From Lineus longissimus (lineage: Eukaryota; Nemertea; Pilidiophora; Heteronemertea; Lineidae): a stretch of DNA of 64,000 nt. Numbering within the stretch: the stretch's first letter is position 1; every line of letters begins with the position of its first letter. This document shows positions 44,964 through 54,945 of the stretch, in pieces. Where the stretch lies: contig NC_088320.1 in NCBI RefSeq assembly GCF_910592395.1, forward strand, positions 8,496,001-8,560,000, given 5' to 3'. The translations under genes were made by a program, and so were the position numbers. Under the pieces are notes generated by a model. The model was not told where the DNA came from. It saw only the letters and a list, made by a program, of their open reading frames with translations, and searched no databases.

Positions 44964-45537
44964 GTAAGAACGCCTTCCCAAAGCACTCGCTCAAAGATTC
45001 TCAAAGAATCGACTATTTGAAATAAGAGTACAAAATACATAGCCATGTATATGTATAATATACTGCTGAGCAGTGGAGACAAGTTATAACGCATGGCCTG
45101 ATAAAAGGGCTGTCATATTATTTGTGTTGGATTGCAGAAGTGTAGCGAAGTTCGATAGTTAGCCTGTCCAACACTCGGGAGACGAACGATAGAGAGCCTG
45201 TCCACCACTAAAAGAGACGTTTGTGATTGATTTAGGTCTATAAAACAGCACGACATGCAATAGAGATACTTGTAAGCGAAGATGTATAGGAATAATGATT
45301 GGAATCGACCGATATCGACTGTACTCATAATCGAATAGGAAAATGCTTCCAATGCGATTGTCATGACCACTGCCTTTTTTAATTATACAGTCATCCACTA
45401 TATGTTGATGAGGCATACTACTGGTATATACTAAATTAGAGGTCATTACTACATGTGTTTTTCTTCATTTTTCAGTATCCTCTCCTGTGCAGTTCAAATC
45501 ACAATTGACATCCCTTAACTCGCGTCATTTGCGCGCC

Positions 45538-45620
45538 ATGGCTGGTACAAGTGGACAAAATTCAGAATTATGCCACGGCATGAATAGGAATTGTGGTGCA
45601 CCATAAATCAACCAATCGAA
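45538..45620. mobile_element. TTATGCC foldback, left-end fragment at junction
   Basis: Reads CATGGCTGGTACAAGTGG, then AATTATGCCACGGCATGAAT and GGTGCACCATAAATCAACC, matching the left arm of the intact foldback at 56334-56803. It stops at CCAATCGAAAC, exactly where unit B begins. It therefore marks the tandem duplication breakpoint. Confidence 0.85.
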
Positions 45621-46112
45621 ACACACTAGTTTGGTTCTCTTATCTTAGAGCATGTCGTTCTCGTACAAAATCCTACGCTGTGATGCGGTCTCGTGGGTTT
45701 CAGGGTCAAGACAACCACTCATGTGTTATTTCCACTAAAAAAAGCCCCACTCATTTGGTTTTCTTATAATAGACCATGTCGTCATCGTACAAAATCCTAC
45801 GCTGTGCTAGGGCGTCATAGTGGGTGTATTCCCATGCCTGAGATGGATTTGAGGACCTCGTCACAATACCATTTCCTTATTAACTTATGAAGCGCTACTA
45901 AATTAGTCAAACCGTTTGATGCACGTGTATGGTGTGACAACAGCCCTTGGATAGAAACAAATTTATGTTGTGAAAGCCCCCCATTGAATTTGGACCTAGA
46001 GGTAGATATTGAACATGCTGCGGTATTGCTTCCATATTATCATTAATCTTAATTAATTCTTCAAAGACGAACAAAATGAAATCTCAATTTACTGTGAGAT
46101 CACGAGCACATG

Positions 46113-46213
46113 AAGATCAAAACTCCAGCTCAACTGACAACACTCATCAAATATAGCACTATATAATGATATTATTTTATTAGTGTTGTCAGCTGAGCTA
46201 GAGTTTTGATCTT
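46113..46213. repeat. Long hairpin in unit B
   Basis: Counterpart of 37316-37401, with the same arms. The loop is about 15 bp longer (contains ATATAGCACTATATA). Pairing is maintained in both copies. Confidence 0.8.
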
Positions 46214-46368
46214 TATGGGCCTTTGTGATAAGGTCTCAAAGATAAAGGAGAATCATATATATCATAGCCCGTGGTGTCATACACGTAGTGCGAAACACTC
46301 AAATTCACATGCGGCTGTTTACTGAGCACGGTATTGTGTACTCCCATGCCTTAGGACTTCATTAAAAC

Positions 46369-47600
46369 GGTAGTTGATAAAACTTGGAATCACTGAAACC
46401 ATGTAACATGTGCTAAACCATGGAATCAATCCTAAAAATGCATAAAAACATGAAATAAGGCCATAGGAACCTAAGGTGGTTACGAATATTTGGAGCTTAT
46501 TTTTACATGATCAGATCGGAATTTGACGGTAGTTTAGAAATCAGTCGCATTTCCGATCAACAATCTATATTTTAGAACAACCCAGTCATACCTCGCCTCC
46601 AGTGTACATTACTGATCTCCCAAATATGGGCATGCACGTCACGACACGCCCACCACACACCCATAATATGCACCAATCAGCGCTCCGCTTACTACGCCAC
46701 CACACCGGGCCTATTTGAACTACGGAGCGGTGTGATCATACAGGGTGATAGAGAGAAGATTGACTACATCATGCAGTACCGGCTGGCACTTATCCGTACA
46801 TAATCTTAAGCATGACAAGAAACGTATAAGAAGATTTATTACCGAAGGTTTTAGCCGGGTTTGAAGATGAAAAATGAGAACGAATTCCTTCACGGTGAGC
46901 GATTTCGTACATTTTCATGTACACATCGGGATGTAGAGATATTTTCGTGATGTCACCAGTTCTAAGCGGACACATATTTTTTTAGTGATTCCCGAGTGCA
47001 TGTTTGTCCTATCTACCAAGCTTAATCGGAACATCATATATACAAAATGATTCTTAGGAATTAGTCGCAGATCCGTTTTAATATTCCATATTTTGGAAAA
47101 ACCTAAACGTCCTCCGGGTAGGCCTATAGTGACCGGCTAGTGACCTAGGCTTGGTAAGGTCCGTATAGGCCTACCCCTGATGTCACTAGCCGGTCACTAG
47201 GCCTACCCGGAGGACTGTTTCACCATTCTTTCAAAGAGCCTGCTAATAAATGAGGATACAAGAATTCCCATTTCTTTTACAAGGGAAGCCTTTATTTTAA
47301 CAATACAGACATCTTCAGCATACGTCCTGGAACCCTAATTACATTGTATATTGAAATCAGCTCAACCCAGATATTCGATGACGTCATCCTCCACAAAAAG
47401 GTGGCTTCTGGAACTACTGTCAAATTGCTATCAATTAAGTCAGCTGGGACGAGATTGGCAGTTGGAAGGGTATAAATTGTGGACGGAACGCACCCGATTT
47501 CACGCGGTACTTGTAAAGTGATTCAACGGTTCAGTACTGACTATTCCATGGTTTAGCACAGGTTACATGGTTTCACTGATTCCAAGTTTTATCAACTACC
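46369..47600. mobile_element. 1232-bp TIR element, perfect 9-bp target duplication
   Basis: The left end reads GGTAGTTGATAAAACTTGG and on through CCATGTAAC and GCTAAACCATGGAAT. The right end is its reverse complement over about 57 bp with two mismatches. CATTAAAAC flanks both sides (46360-46368 and 47601-47609). Unit A has it once, uninterrupted, at 37499-37507, so boundaries are certain. The interior has no transposase, but has a foldback (47109-47215), two related blocks around AGTCGCA...ATATTTT (46530 and 47065) and GGTATAAATTGTGGACGG near the right end. A 61-codon minus frame at 46790-46975 is unrecognised. 9-bp duplications with GG-starting TIRs suit Mutator-like or Merlin families. Confidence 0.92.
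47109..47215. repeat. Foldback nested in TIR element
   Basis: Arms of about 34 bp: GTCCTCCGGGTAGGCCTA and GACCGGCTAGTGAC, with the reverse complement ending at 47215. The arms are nearly perfect (AT insertion in one). The loop contains a partial third copy, ATAGGCCTACCCC. Probably a MITE inserted in the larger element. Confidence 0.8.
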
Positions 47601-47687
47601 CATTAAAACACCATTTCGTGCTCATACAATTGAGCATTTCAACCTGTCATACTATTACTATAACTAGTACTATTACAATTGTACAAT

Positions 47688-48498
47688 AGATCAGTTTTAT
47701 CATACAAAGATATGTCTCCGATTTTTCTTGAAAAAATGAAACATAACATTGAGTTACCAATTACTTACAAATTTTCTAAATAGCTTCCACTTCTGTTTAG
47801 AGACAGGTATTTAAAAAAATCAGCCTAGTAGTTTTTGAACAGCGGCCAAAAAGAACAGTGCCATCTTCTAAAAAAAACATATAGGCTAATTAATTTCCTG
47901 GAAAAGCTTATTAGCTGAATAAAAACACCCCTTTTTACAAATATAAATTGTGTAATTTTGGATAACAAAAAAACGAAGAAGAAACGAAATGACTGTTTTG
48001 CTAACCAAAACTGCAAACGTAAATAAACCCTTGTACCCAGAGCAATAAACGACTGGAACAAACTTCCGGAGAGCGTAGTGAGCAGCAGGACAATAGACAG
48101 TTTTAAAAGAGGGCTGGACAGATGGTTCAAGGGGGACCCCTCTGTCTACAGATGCTAATTGTGGTGTGATACGGACAAAATTATGTAGTTGTAAATAGTG
48201 TACATAGACTAGAGTTGATAGCGAAAGCGGGATTATGATAAGCAGAAAAAATATGGTTGATTGAGGCGATAGTTTGATTTTGAGAAGGAGAGTAATTGGC
48301 GGTACCAAATGGTTAGAAGAACTTTAATTTGACTAGTGTTTTATAAATGCGTGTGAATGCCACCTCGCGCGAGAAGAAATTGATAGCACGGTGATAAACC
48401 GGAAAACGGTTAAAAAACCGTAAAATGATGATGATGATGATAAACAATGAGGGCAAACGACATGAGGTTTAAGCATCTAAATATAAACGCGGAGTGCG
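47688..48498. other. Segment present only in unit B
   Basis: Unit A joins TACAATTGTACAA directly to CCCCATG, whereas B has about 810 bp between. The left 340 bp is AT-rich and featureless. The right part is a LINE 3' end (48030-48445). CAA at both edges would allow a microhomology deletion in A, so an insertion in B is not the only explanation. Confidence 0.6.
48039..48158 (+). pseudogene. LINE ORF2 C-terminal 39 codons
   Basis: Encodes RAINDWNKLPESVVSS, then TIDSFKRGLDRWF and ends YRC-stop. This is the conserved terminal motif (WN.LP..VV....FK..LD) of CR1-like and related non-LTR retrotransposon polymerases. It is followed by about 270 bp of 3' sequence and a (GATGAT)n tract at 48425-48442, as expected for a 5'-truncated insertion. 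The tail type differs from the hairpin-tailed L2-like copies, so this is a different lineage. Confidence 0.8.
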
Positions 48499-48699
48499 AG
48501 CAACCCCATGAATTGATAGACTTGCACTCAGTGACGTATTTTACGACAAATCCCAAAACGAGGCCGTACAACAGAAAAGGAGAACCAAATATGATCACCC
48601 AACAAGCCCATAGACCAGTGCGGTTTTTTTGCCGGCAATAGCCAGCTAAAAAATAAATTGGCCCATAGTAGCCATCTGAAACCTGATATTCGTTCAGAG

Positions 48700-48944
48700 G
48701 TTTCTCTGTTCTCATTGGTTCTTTTAGGGTGCATTCGATTCCCTGTTCTCTTACCAAGAACGGTGTACTCGAACGGGTCGAGCACACGAGAACGACTTCG
48801 GGAGCCATTCCCGTTCCCAAATCCAAGACCGCCTCGGTTGCTAGTGCAGTGGGAACGCACTGAGAACAAAGATGGCGGACAAGGACAGTTCGTCTGGGAC
48901 CGTTTTGTTCAATCTGGTCCAAAGCACATGTAATATTACGTCAG
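48700..48944 (+). promoter_or_regulatory. Candidate promoter and first exon, unit B
   Basis: Counterpart of 37790-38023: CTCATTGGTTC upstream, ATG at 48872 in AACAAAGATGGCGGACAAG, and donor CAG/GTAGGA at 48944. The reading frame (MADKDSSSGTVLFNLVQST...) differs from unit A at five positions, all replacements. Overlapping minus-strand frames of 91-170 codons run through the same promoter sequence and carry no motif. Confidence 0.4.
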
Positions 48945-49334
48945 GTAGGACATTTTCTTGTTGTATAAACGTTCCTTCTACATACTGCTGTTATTATCAT
49001 TGCAATGCACAACATGCCTGCGCATCGTATACAATGACTCAGTGTGTAACAGATGAGATTACAAAATCATAAACTTCATGCACATTGAAAACTAATGCTT
49101 TTTTCACTATGCTTCAGAAATTTCCGGGGTAATGTAACACGTGTTCCCCGCATGAAAATGCCGGGGAGGGCATTTCCAGCATTGTGCAACTATAGACAAT
49201 TAGGGAAGTATCTTTCATATATTTAGCAAGTGTATTGTTATGTAGGCTTGGAAAGGAAATCCATTGTCCTGTGTGTACACCTGAAGACAAACCCGTACAC
49301 ATAGGCGAGGCTATTGCCGGTGTAGTGTCTGTGG

Positions 49335-49541
49335 TTGTTCTCAATATCTGTTCAGTGTTTCTATACAAAGGGAATTCAGAGAGCTGACGGAGTCCATGGT
49401 ACTCTTGGTTTTTCACCTTCGGGGACCATTAAATTTGCAACCCACCTCTCTGGCAAAAAGAAGGCGGAACTCACATTCAGGGAGAAAAGGGAGAGAAAAA
49501 TATTTGACTTTCCTGAGTCATTTCAACTACTGTATGTCTAG
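49335..49541 (+). other. Conserved open frame, unit B
   Basis: Counterpart of 38407-38580. The Lys/Arg-rich stretch FATHLSGKKKAELTFREKR is unchanged. The frame continues past the A-specific 34-bp insertion point into FPESFQLLYV and a stop. Coding status unproven. Confidence 0.2.
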
Positions 49542-49929
49542 AGGTGTTTTGAGGCCACTGGAGTCATGAACAGCAGCAAATAAGTGACTTCTTCAAATGC
49601 TTATCAATAAAGAACCCATTTTCGGAAATGGTTTTCTCCACTCTCTACTTCAGAGAGTATAGAGAAGGCAACCACATGAATGTAAGAAAAAGAACTGTTC
49701 TCTAGGACAGTAAAACAATACACATTATCTTCCCTGGATAAGCTTGCTTCAGTTGAAACTTTCGATGTAGGCGAAACGTAGCGAATCTATTCGGACATTG
49801 AGAAGAGCACGAAGTTTGAATTTTTAGCGGATATTTTACTCTTGAAATCCGGAAACCTATTGGTATTGGCCGAGGTGATGGGCTTTAATCTCTAGCCCAT
49901 GTACTAGTATTAAAAGGTATGTTACTCAT

Positions 49930-50290
49930 CAGCGCACGCCGAGTGCGTACTAAACGTCAAGCCGCTATTACGACGCATCGTCATTGCCATGGTCGTCGCA
50001 GTAGCGGGGTAATCGAGCGCCATCAGCGTGACCACGTTGTGTAGACCTTCGTGACCGCGCAGCGCGTTGCCGTGCATCGATCCGCTCAAATCAAAAATTA
50101 TCTCAACACGGAGGCCTTAATTACTCGGGTCCAGTCGGAACCAAAAACAGAAAAGAGTGATAATTCAGTCAGTTTTTGAATTCAGTTGTTATGACTTATC
50201 TAATGTTGGCTACCTAGTCACCTTTCATTCTACAGTTCCCGACAGCTTGGTAATAATGCCGTTGATAATGCCATTGATTCTTTACCATCG
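49930..50290 (+). mobile_element. CCGACAGCT family copy (B), uninterrupted
   Basis: Shows the order that is broken in unit A: CGCACGCCGAGTGCG, TATTACGACGCATCGTCATTG, GTAATCGAGCGCCATCA, the empty MULE site at 50091-50099, GTGATAATTCAGTCAG and CGACAGCTTGGTAATAATG. Partial relative to 30500-31078. Confidence 0.7.
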
Positions 50291-50378
50291 ATCCTAGCCA
50301 GGCAGCGCGTTGTCAATGCATGCAGTGATCCGCAAAAATATGATCTTCTGCACGGATGGCTCACGCAGGTCCAGTTGG

Positions 50379-50865
50379 GATCTAACTTCGGAAGAGCATG
50401 AAACTTCAGTGATATTTTGATTTTCAGACCCTTAAAGCGCCAGAGGCAACGATCGTCGAATTAAGGGGGGAATCGCCAGATGAGGCGACGATCGTCGAAA
50501 TTGACGTTGGTTCGTTATTATGTTACAATACGGCGTCACTTGCAATTCCAGCGTATTCTTTGATATTCTGGAGGATCCTGGGTGCATCTTTTGCATACAT
50601 TAGTAGACCTTTTAGGGAAAAGATTATTTTGGAAGTTTTGATACAGAAGATGGTGCTACGGGTAATGTCATTAGCCTTAAAGAACTAGAGGCCCAAAGGG
50701 GCATACAATTATTCAGTATTAAGAAGGAATTTGTTCTTTTTTCATTTGATTCTATCTGCTGATATAAACTAAGCAGCAATTCAATTTTTTTTCCTCCTTC
50801 AGTAAATTTCACACATTTTATGAAGAATTTAGGCCAAATATTGTTTTTTTCTCTCGAAAAGTATG
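50379..50865 (+). other. Unit B-specific segment with open frame
   Basis: Absent from unit A. After GATTTTCAG (50427) a frame stays open for 86 codons to TAG at 50686-50688. It has no ATG near the start. It contains two copies of EATIVE (PEATIVELRGESPDEATIVEI), from a duplicated GCGACGATCGTCGAA word, then a hydrophobic stretch (SLAIPAYSLIFWRILGASFAY) that could be a membrane segment, then KIILEVLIQKMVLR. No family recognised. It may be an exon lost from A or chance; phase does not match the unit B first exon. Confidence 0.25.
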
Positions 50866-51249
50866 AAAAAAATCATAATTTGATTGTTTTTGTTTTTGCC
50901 CATTCTGAGCAGGAGTTATATACATTATAACAACATTGTAAAATCACCACAAAACATGTTTTCTCACAGTTTTTACTTTTAAAATGTTTGTTCCCGTTAA
51001 TTTGGCGCTTTCAGGTTTTTTAATATCTTACATGTAGGTTCAATTTGATGATGGAAACTTCTGATGTCGAGTGTGAAGTGACTTGGAAACCGACAGCTTA
51101 GTGATAATGCTGCTGATCCTTACATATTTTCCTGCCATGCTTTTTGATCATTGGGACATACAACCCTAAGGAAAGACATCAACACATACATTTGATCGAG
51201 ACCATACCAGACTAAATATTGTTAAAGCGAACTTTGTACGGGCAATACA

Positions 51250-51459
51250 ATGCCCTTACCGCACCTCAGTCAGACTCAAAGCATGCATCATCAAGTTATA
51301 CTCGAGTTTCTTAATGGAACCCTACTGAAGGCCCGTATATTGTCCGCATGTTCATCAGGCCATAGCTCGCGAACTGATCTGCGCCCGACTTATAAACAGG
51401 AAATGAGAAGGTTCATTTTTACCGCCCGAGAAAATGTAAAAAGTTGGCTGAAATGTTGA
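51250..51459 (+). other. Open frame kept in both units (B)
   Basis: Counterpart of 40615-40824 with one amino-acid difference near the N-terminus. A 12-C run follows at about 51500, as in unit A. Unrecognised. Confidence 0.25.
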
Positions 51460-51909
51460 AATCCCCTAAGACAGCTTTCATGTGTCATCTGCTCTAACCT
51501 CCCCCCCCCCCCGTTTTCATTTCTACAGTATCACAAGCGATGTTTCCCAAAAAACGAGACTGCAAAAACTTACAGCATTCCGGTCGAAATCCCAACCTCA
51601 AGCTTCACTTGATGACGACAATGCTCTTGTTGCGCGTAGTTTTTTCAGCGAGTTTAGAAATTTAGAACTTTCTAATTGAATTTGAAAATCGTTAATTGCG
51701 CCAATAATGCCGTACTAAATATAAATTCCTGCATTGTCGTTGTGCAGTACAGGCATGCAAATACTATAGATACCAAGTTTCAGCGAATTCGTATTCATTA
51801 AACTGCACAACGGCATTGTCTGTAATACTGCATTTCTATTTTCCTGGACTACAAGTAATTCTTACGGACGGCGTACCCATTTAAACCGTATACCTACACA
51901 TGCAAAAGC

Positions 51910-52330
51910 GTCCATGCACAGATCATTGGTGGGGCATTGGATGGATCTATGATGATTATCACCGACCGCGTTTTACAACGGGATCCTATCATAGATTCTA
52001 TAAATGCCCATGGTAGATCCACTGATGGGCGTTCCATCACATGCCCAATGACGGAGAGTCCCATAAAAATGAACTTATGCAGCGAAGTACAAATCCATTT
52101 GAGTAACCATCTTCAAAATGTTGGAAAATATGTGTAGTTCACCAATTCTAATATAAATTCTTTGATGTGCCATCAAAAATATATATATTGGATTCCATCC
52201 ATGGATCAATGATGGGCCAATTGAAGAGACGACCATTGGTTCCATCATTGGATCCATGATATAGTGATTCTCAGCAATCCATGGATAGGCCCATGGTACA
52301 TTGATGATTTATCCCCAATCCTCACTTTTG
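51910..52330. repeat. CCATGG/GGATCC-rich segment (B)
   Basis: Counterpart of 41360-41770, with small indels. It is followed at 52385-52600 by ACTGGACTGGACT-type short repeats also seen at 41880-42100. Confidence 0.4.
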
Positions 52331-52754
52331 CCCCTGTGCACGACAGACACACGGTCAGCACTACCAGTAAACCTTAAAAGCCGGTATTATTCGGACTAGA
52401 CTAGGACTCTGTGCTCTCCGCCACCTGAATCAGTTGATCCTCTTAAACAAATGACCATATCCGTGTCTCGCTCAAGTTTATATGTATGTTTGTTAATCTA
52501 GATCGAGGACCACTGAACTGGACTGGACTATGACTCAGTGCTCTCCGCCACCTGGACCATTTGACCTGATAAACTGGATCGAGAAACACTGGACTTGACT
52601 GGACTGGATCCCGATACACGTAAATATTAACCATCTCCGTGGCAGTTCCGTGATTTGAGTGACCCTTTGAACTAGAAAAGCCTGGGCTTAGCCTGACTTA
52701 CCTGCTAAGAACAAGTGAACTAAAGTATAAGAGAAAATGGTTGTCGCTGGGAGT

Positions 52755-53660
52755 AATGAATATGGACCTACACGATATTCACGAATGTAACGGAAACTGC
52801 GTTACTCTGTGTCCTTGCAGAACGAGACTCGATGCATCCTAGACAAACATGGTGCCGCAATTCTCGTTTTTCGCGATCTCAGCACAACATTACAGTCGAC
52901 CATTATATTCTCTTGGGAAGGAAGAAATGTATATAGGTAATGACGGCTCAACTCTACTGTGGATCAAATCGTACTTATCCGGCAGGATACAGTACGTTAC
53001 CATACAAGGAAAACGATCAACGCCTCGCCCTCTCAAATGCGGCGTCCCGCAAGGATCTGTGCTTGGCCCTCGTTTGTTCTTAATTTACGTGCTTCCACTG
53101 GGCCACTGGATATAATCCCACGACCTAGCCTGTATTGACACGGGTTTTCCGACGACAATCAACTGCACACCACCATTCAGATGATAACAGTTGTCATCGC
53201 AGTGATAATGTGTCAAGCACTGGGGTATAAGCATTGGGTACAAGACGTTGCCGAATCTTTCTGTTGGGTATTCCTGCAAACACAGAAATACAACTGTTAT
53301 ATATAGGTACACCCCAACGCCTGTTCGCATTTTGGATAGAGTCATTGTCCATCGATGGAGTCGAGGTTAAGATGCAAACGTTTCAGTGCGGAATTTCGGC
53401 GTCATGTCTGACTCTGCGCTATCCATGTCTTCACAGGTAAACATCACTGACTTTTGTAAATTCAGGTTATTTATATTTCCCCCCGCTCGCACGAGGCTGA
53501 CATGCGATGCGTCAAGAACTCTGGCTGAGGCCTTGTTTATATCCAGGCTGGATTAGTGCAACAGTTGTAAACATAACTGATAAACTGGCATCAAATTTCC
53601 GTAGGCGAGCAGCGTATCAAGGTTTTGGTGAAATGACACCAATGCACTGTGCGCATTGTG
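52755..53660 (+). pseudogene. LINE reverse transcriptase fragment (B), longer copy
   Basis: Same LINE as 42255 but without the 1.35-kb insert and retaining more of the 3' side. In order: decayed motif A region (28-bp deletion around 52887), WIKSYLSGRIQYV, CGVPQGSVLGP, a mutated FSDDNQLH replacing FADDNQLY, TEIQLLYIGTPQR, SLSIDGVEV, then in other frames SALSMSSQVN, CDASRTLAEALFISRLD-stop-CN and EMTPMHCA. These match successive landmarks of L2/CR1-like ORF2. Several frameshifts and stops; non-functional. Confidence 0.82.
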
Positions 53661-54225
53661 TAGAAGTAAGGGTAACCTGATCATAAAGCGAAGTTGACCA
53701 TATCAATTCAGTTTGTCATACAATTAATTTGTGTTGATCAAATTCAATGCACACCCGTTTCCTCGGTATCGGATCAAAAGGCGACATTATTTTATTTGTA
53801 CGCAATGGCGCGCCTGCATCTCTAATTTTGGTTGTCGTAATTCGTAGTTACTCTGACGGAATGAAGGGTGACGGGTAATTACAAAATGCGATGTTAAACC
53901 AGCTGCCTGCCTGAACAACTGTAAAAGTCATCACCACGATTAGTTATTATGATTGAGCGAAATCGTGCACGAATAAGATAACGTTGTCTCTGATCGGAGA
54001 CCGTGGAATGCGCGTCTGACTGATTTCCAGGCCCATTTTCCTCGCCGTGAAAGGCGACTAAGGATGGATGTTATTCACCGCCTGTAAGGAGGTGATGGCT
54101 TTTAATCTCTTTTGCAGTAGTACGAAAAGTTTACCCAATCTAGAATGAGGATGAACTATCCGAGAAGAGCAATGACGATATTGATAACGTTTGGGTCCTT
54201 ACCTTTACCTAACCTTTCCTTCCAG

Positions 54226-54399
54226 ATGCACGTTCCTTTTTTTTTTAATATTGGACCCGCAACATTCTCATGTTGTGATGAATGTATTATGCAAGTGGTT
54301 TGCGCTTGGTTTTCAACACTGAAACCTACCACTCGTCTTCCTGAAGTGAAGATAATAGCGCAGTGCAGTAGAGATCTCGTCAACGCTACCTCCTTTGTG
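54226..54399 (+). CDS. Candidate internal exon (B), unrecognised
   Basis: Counterpart of 44790-44963 with identical splice sites (CCTTCCAG acceptor, GTG/GTAAGA donor), 58 codons open in phase 0, and one replacement (Glu to Ala in KIIAQCS). The ten-T run near its start is the same length in both copies, which would preserve frame. Unrecognised protein; both strands are open. Confidence 0.38.
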
Positions 54400-54818
54400 G
54401 TAAGAACGCCTTCCCAAAGCACTCGCTCAAAGATTCTCAAAGAATCGACTATTTGGAATAAGAGTACAAAATAGATAGCCGTGTATATGTATAATGTACT
54501 GCTGAGCAGTGGAGACAAGTTATAACGCATGGCCTGATAAAAGGGCTGTCATATAATTTGTGTTGGATTGCTGAAGTGTAGCGAAGTTCGATAGTTAGCC
54601 TCCAACACTCGGGAGACGAAAGATAGAGAGCCTGTCCACCACTAAAAGAGACGTTTGTGATTGATATAGGTCTATAAAACAGCACGACATGCAATAGAGA
54701 TTCTTGTAAGCAAAGATGTAATTATAGGAATAATGATTGGAATCGACCGATATCGATTGTACTCATAATCGATTAGGAAAATGCTTCCAATGCGATTGTC
54801 ATGACCACTGCCTTTTTA

Positions 54819-54868
54819 GCTCACCTCTTAGCAGAGGTGAGCTTATCCCATACCGTGGCGTCCGTCGT

Positions 54869-54945
<77 letters not shown>

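Larger units (their letters stand above)
36796..45618 (+). repeat. Tandem segmental duplication, unit A
   Basis: From 36796 this sequence is repeated in direct orientation from 45619, with several percent divergence judged by eye. Order shared by both units: 117-bp repeat, long hairpin, candidate first exon, CCGACAGCT-family fragment, C-run segment, CCATGG-rich segment, LINE fragment, conserved exon-like island. A-specific insertions are the MULE-like element (39198-39931), the hairpin MITE (41155-41271) and a 1.35-kb insert (42711-44056). The unit ends in a fragment of the TTATGCC foldback (45538-45620), where it joins unit B. Confidence 0.92.

Noticed and set aside
44720-45094. 124-codon minus frame opposite the candidate exon
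   Set aside because: Not called because splice signals favour the plus strand and its C-terminal part translates the pyrimidine tract; kept as an alternative in the exon entry.
48410-48922. 170-codon minus-strand frame across the unit B promoter
   Set aside because: Runs antisense to a candidate first exon, includes a poly-His tail from a GAT microsatellite, and the unit A counterpart is only 91 codons.
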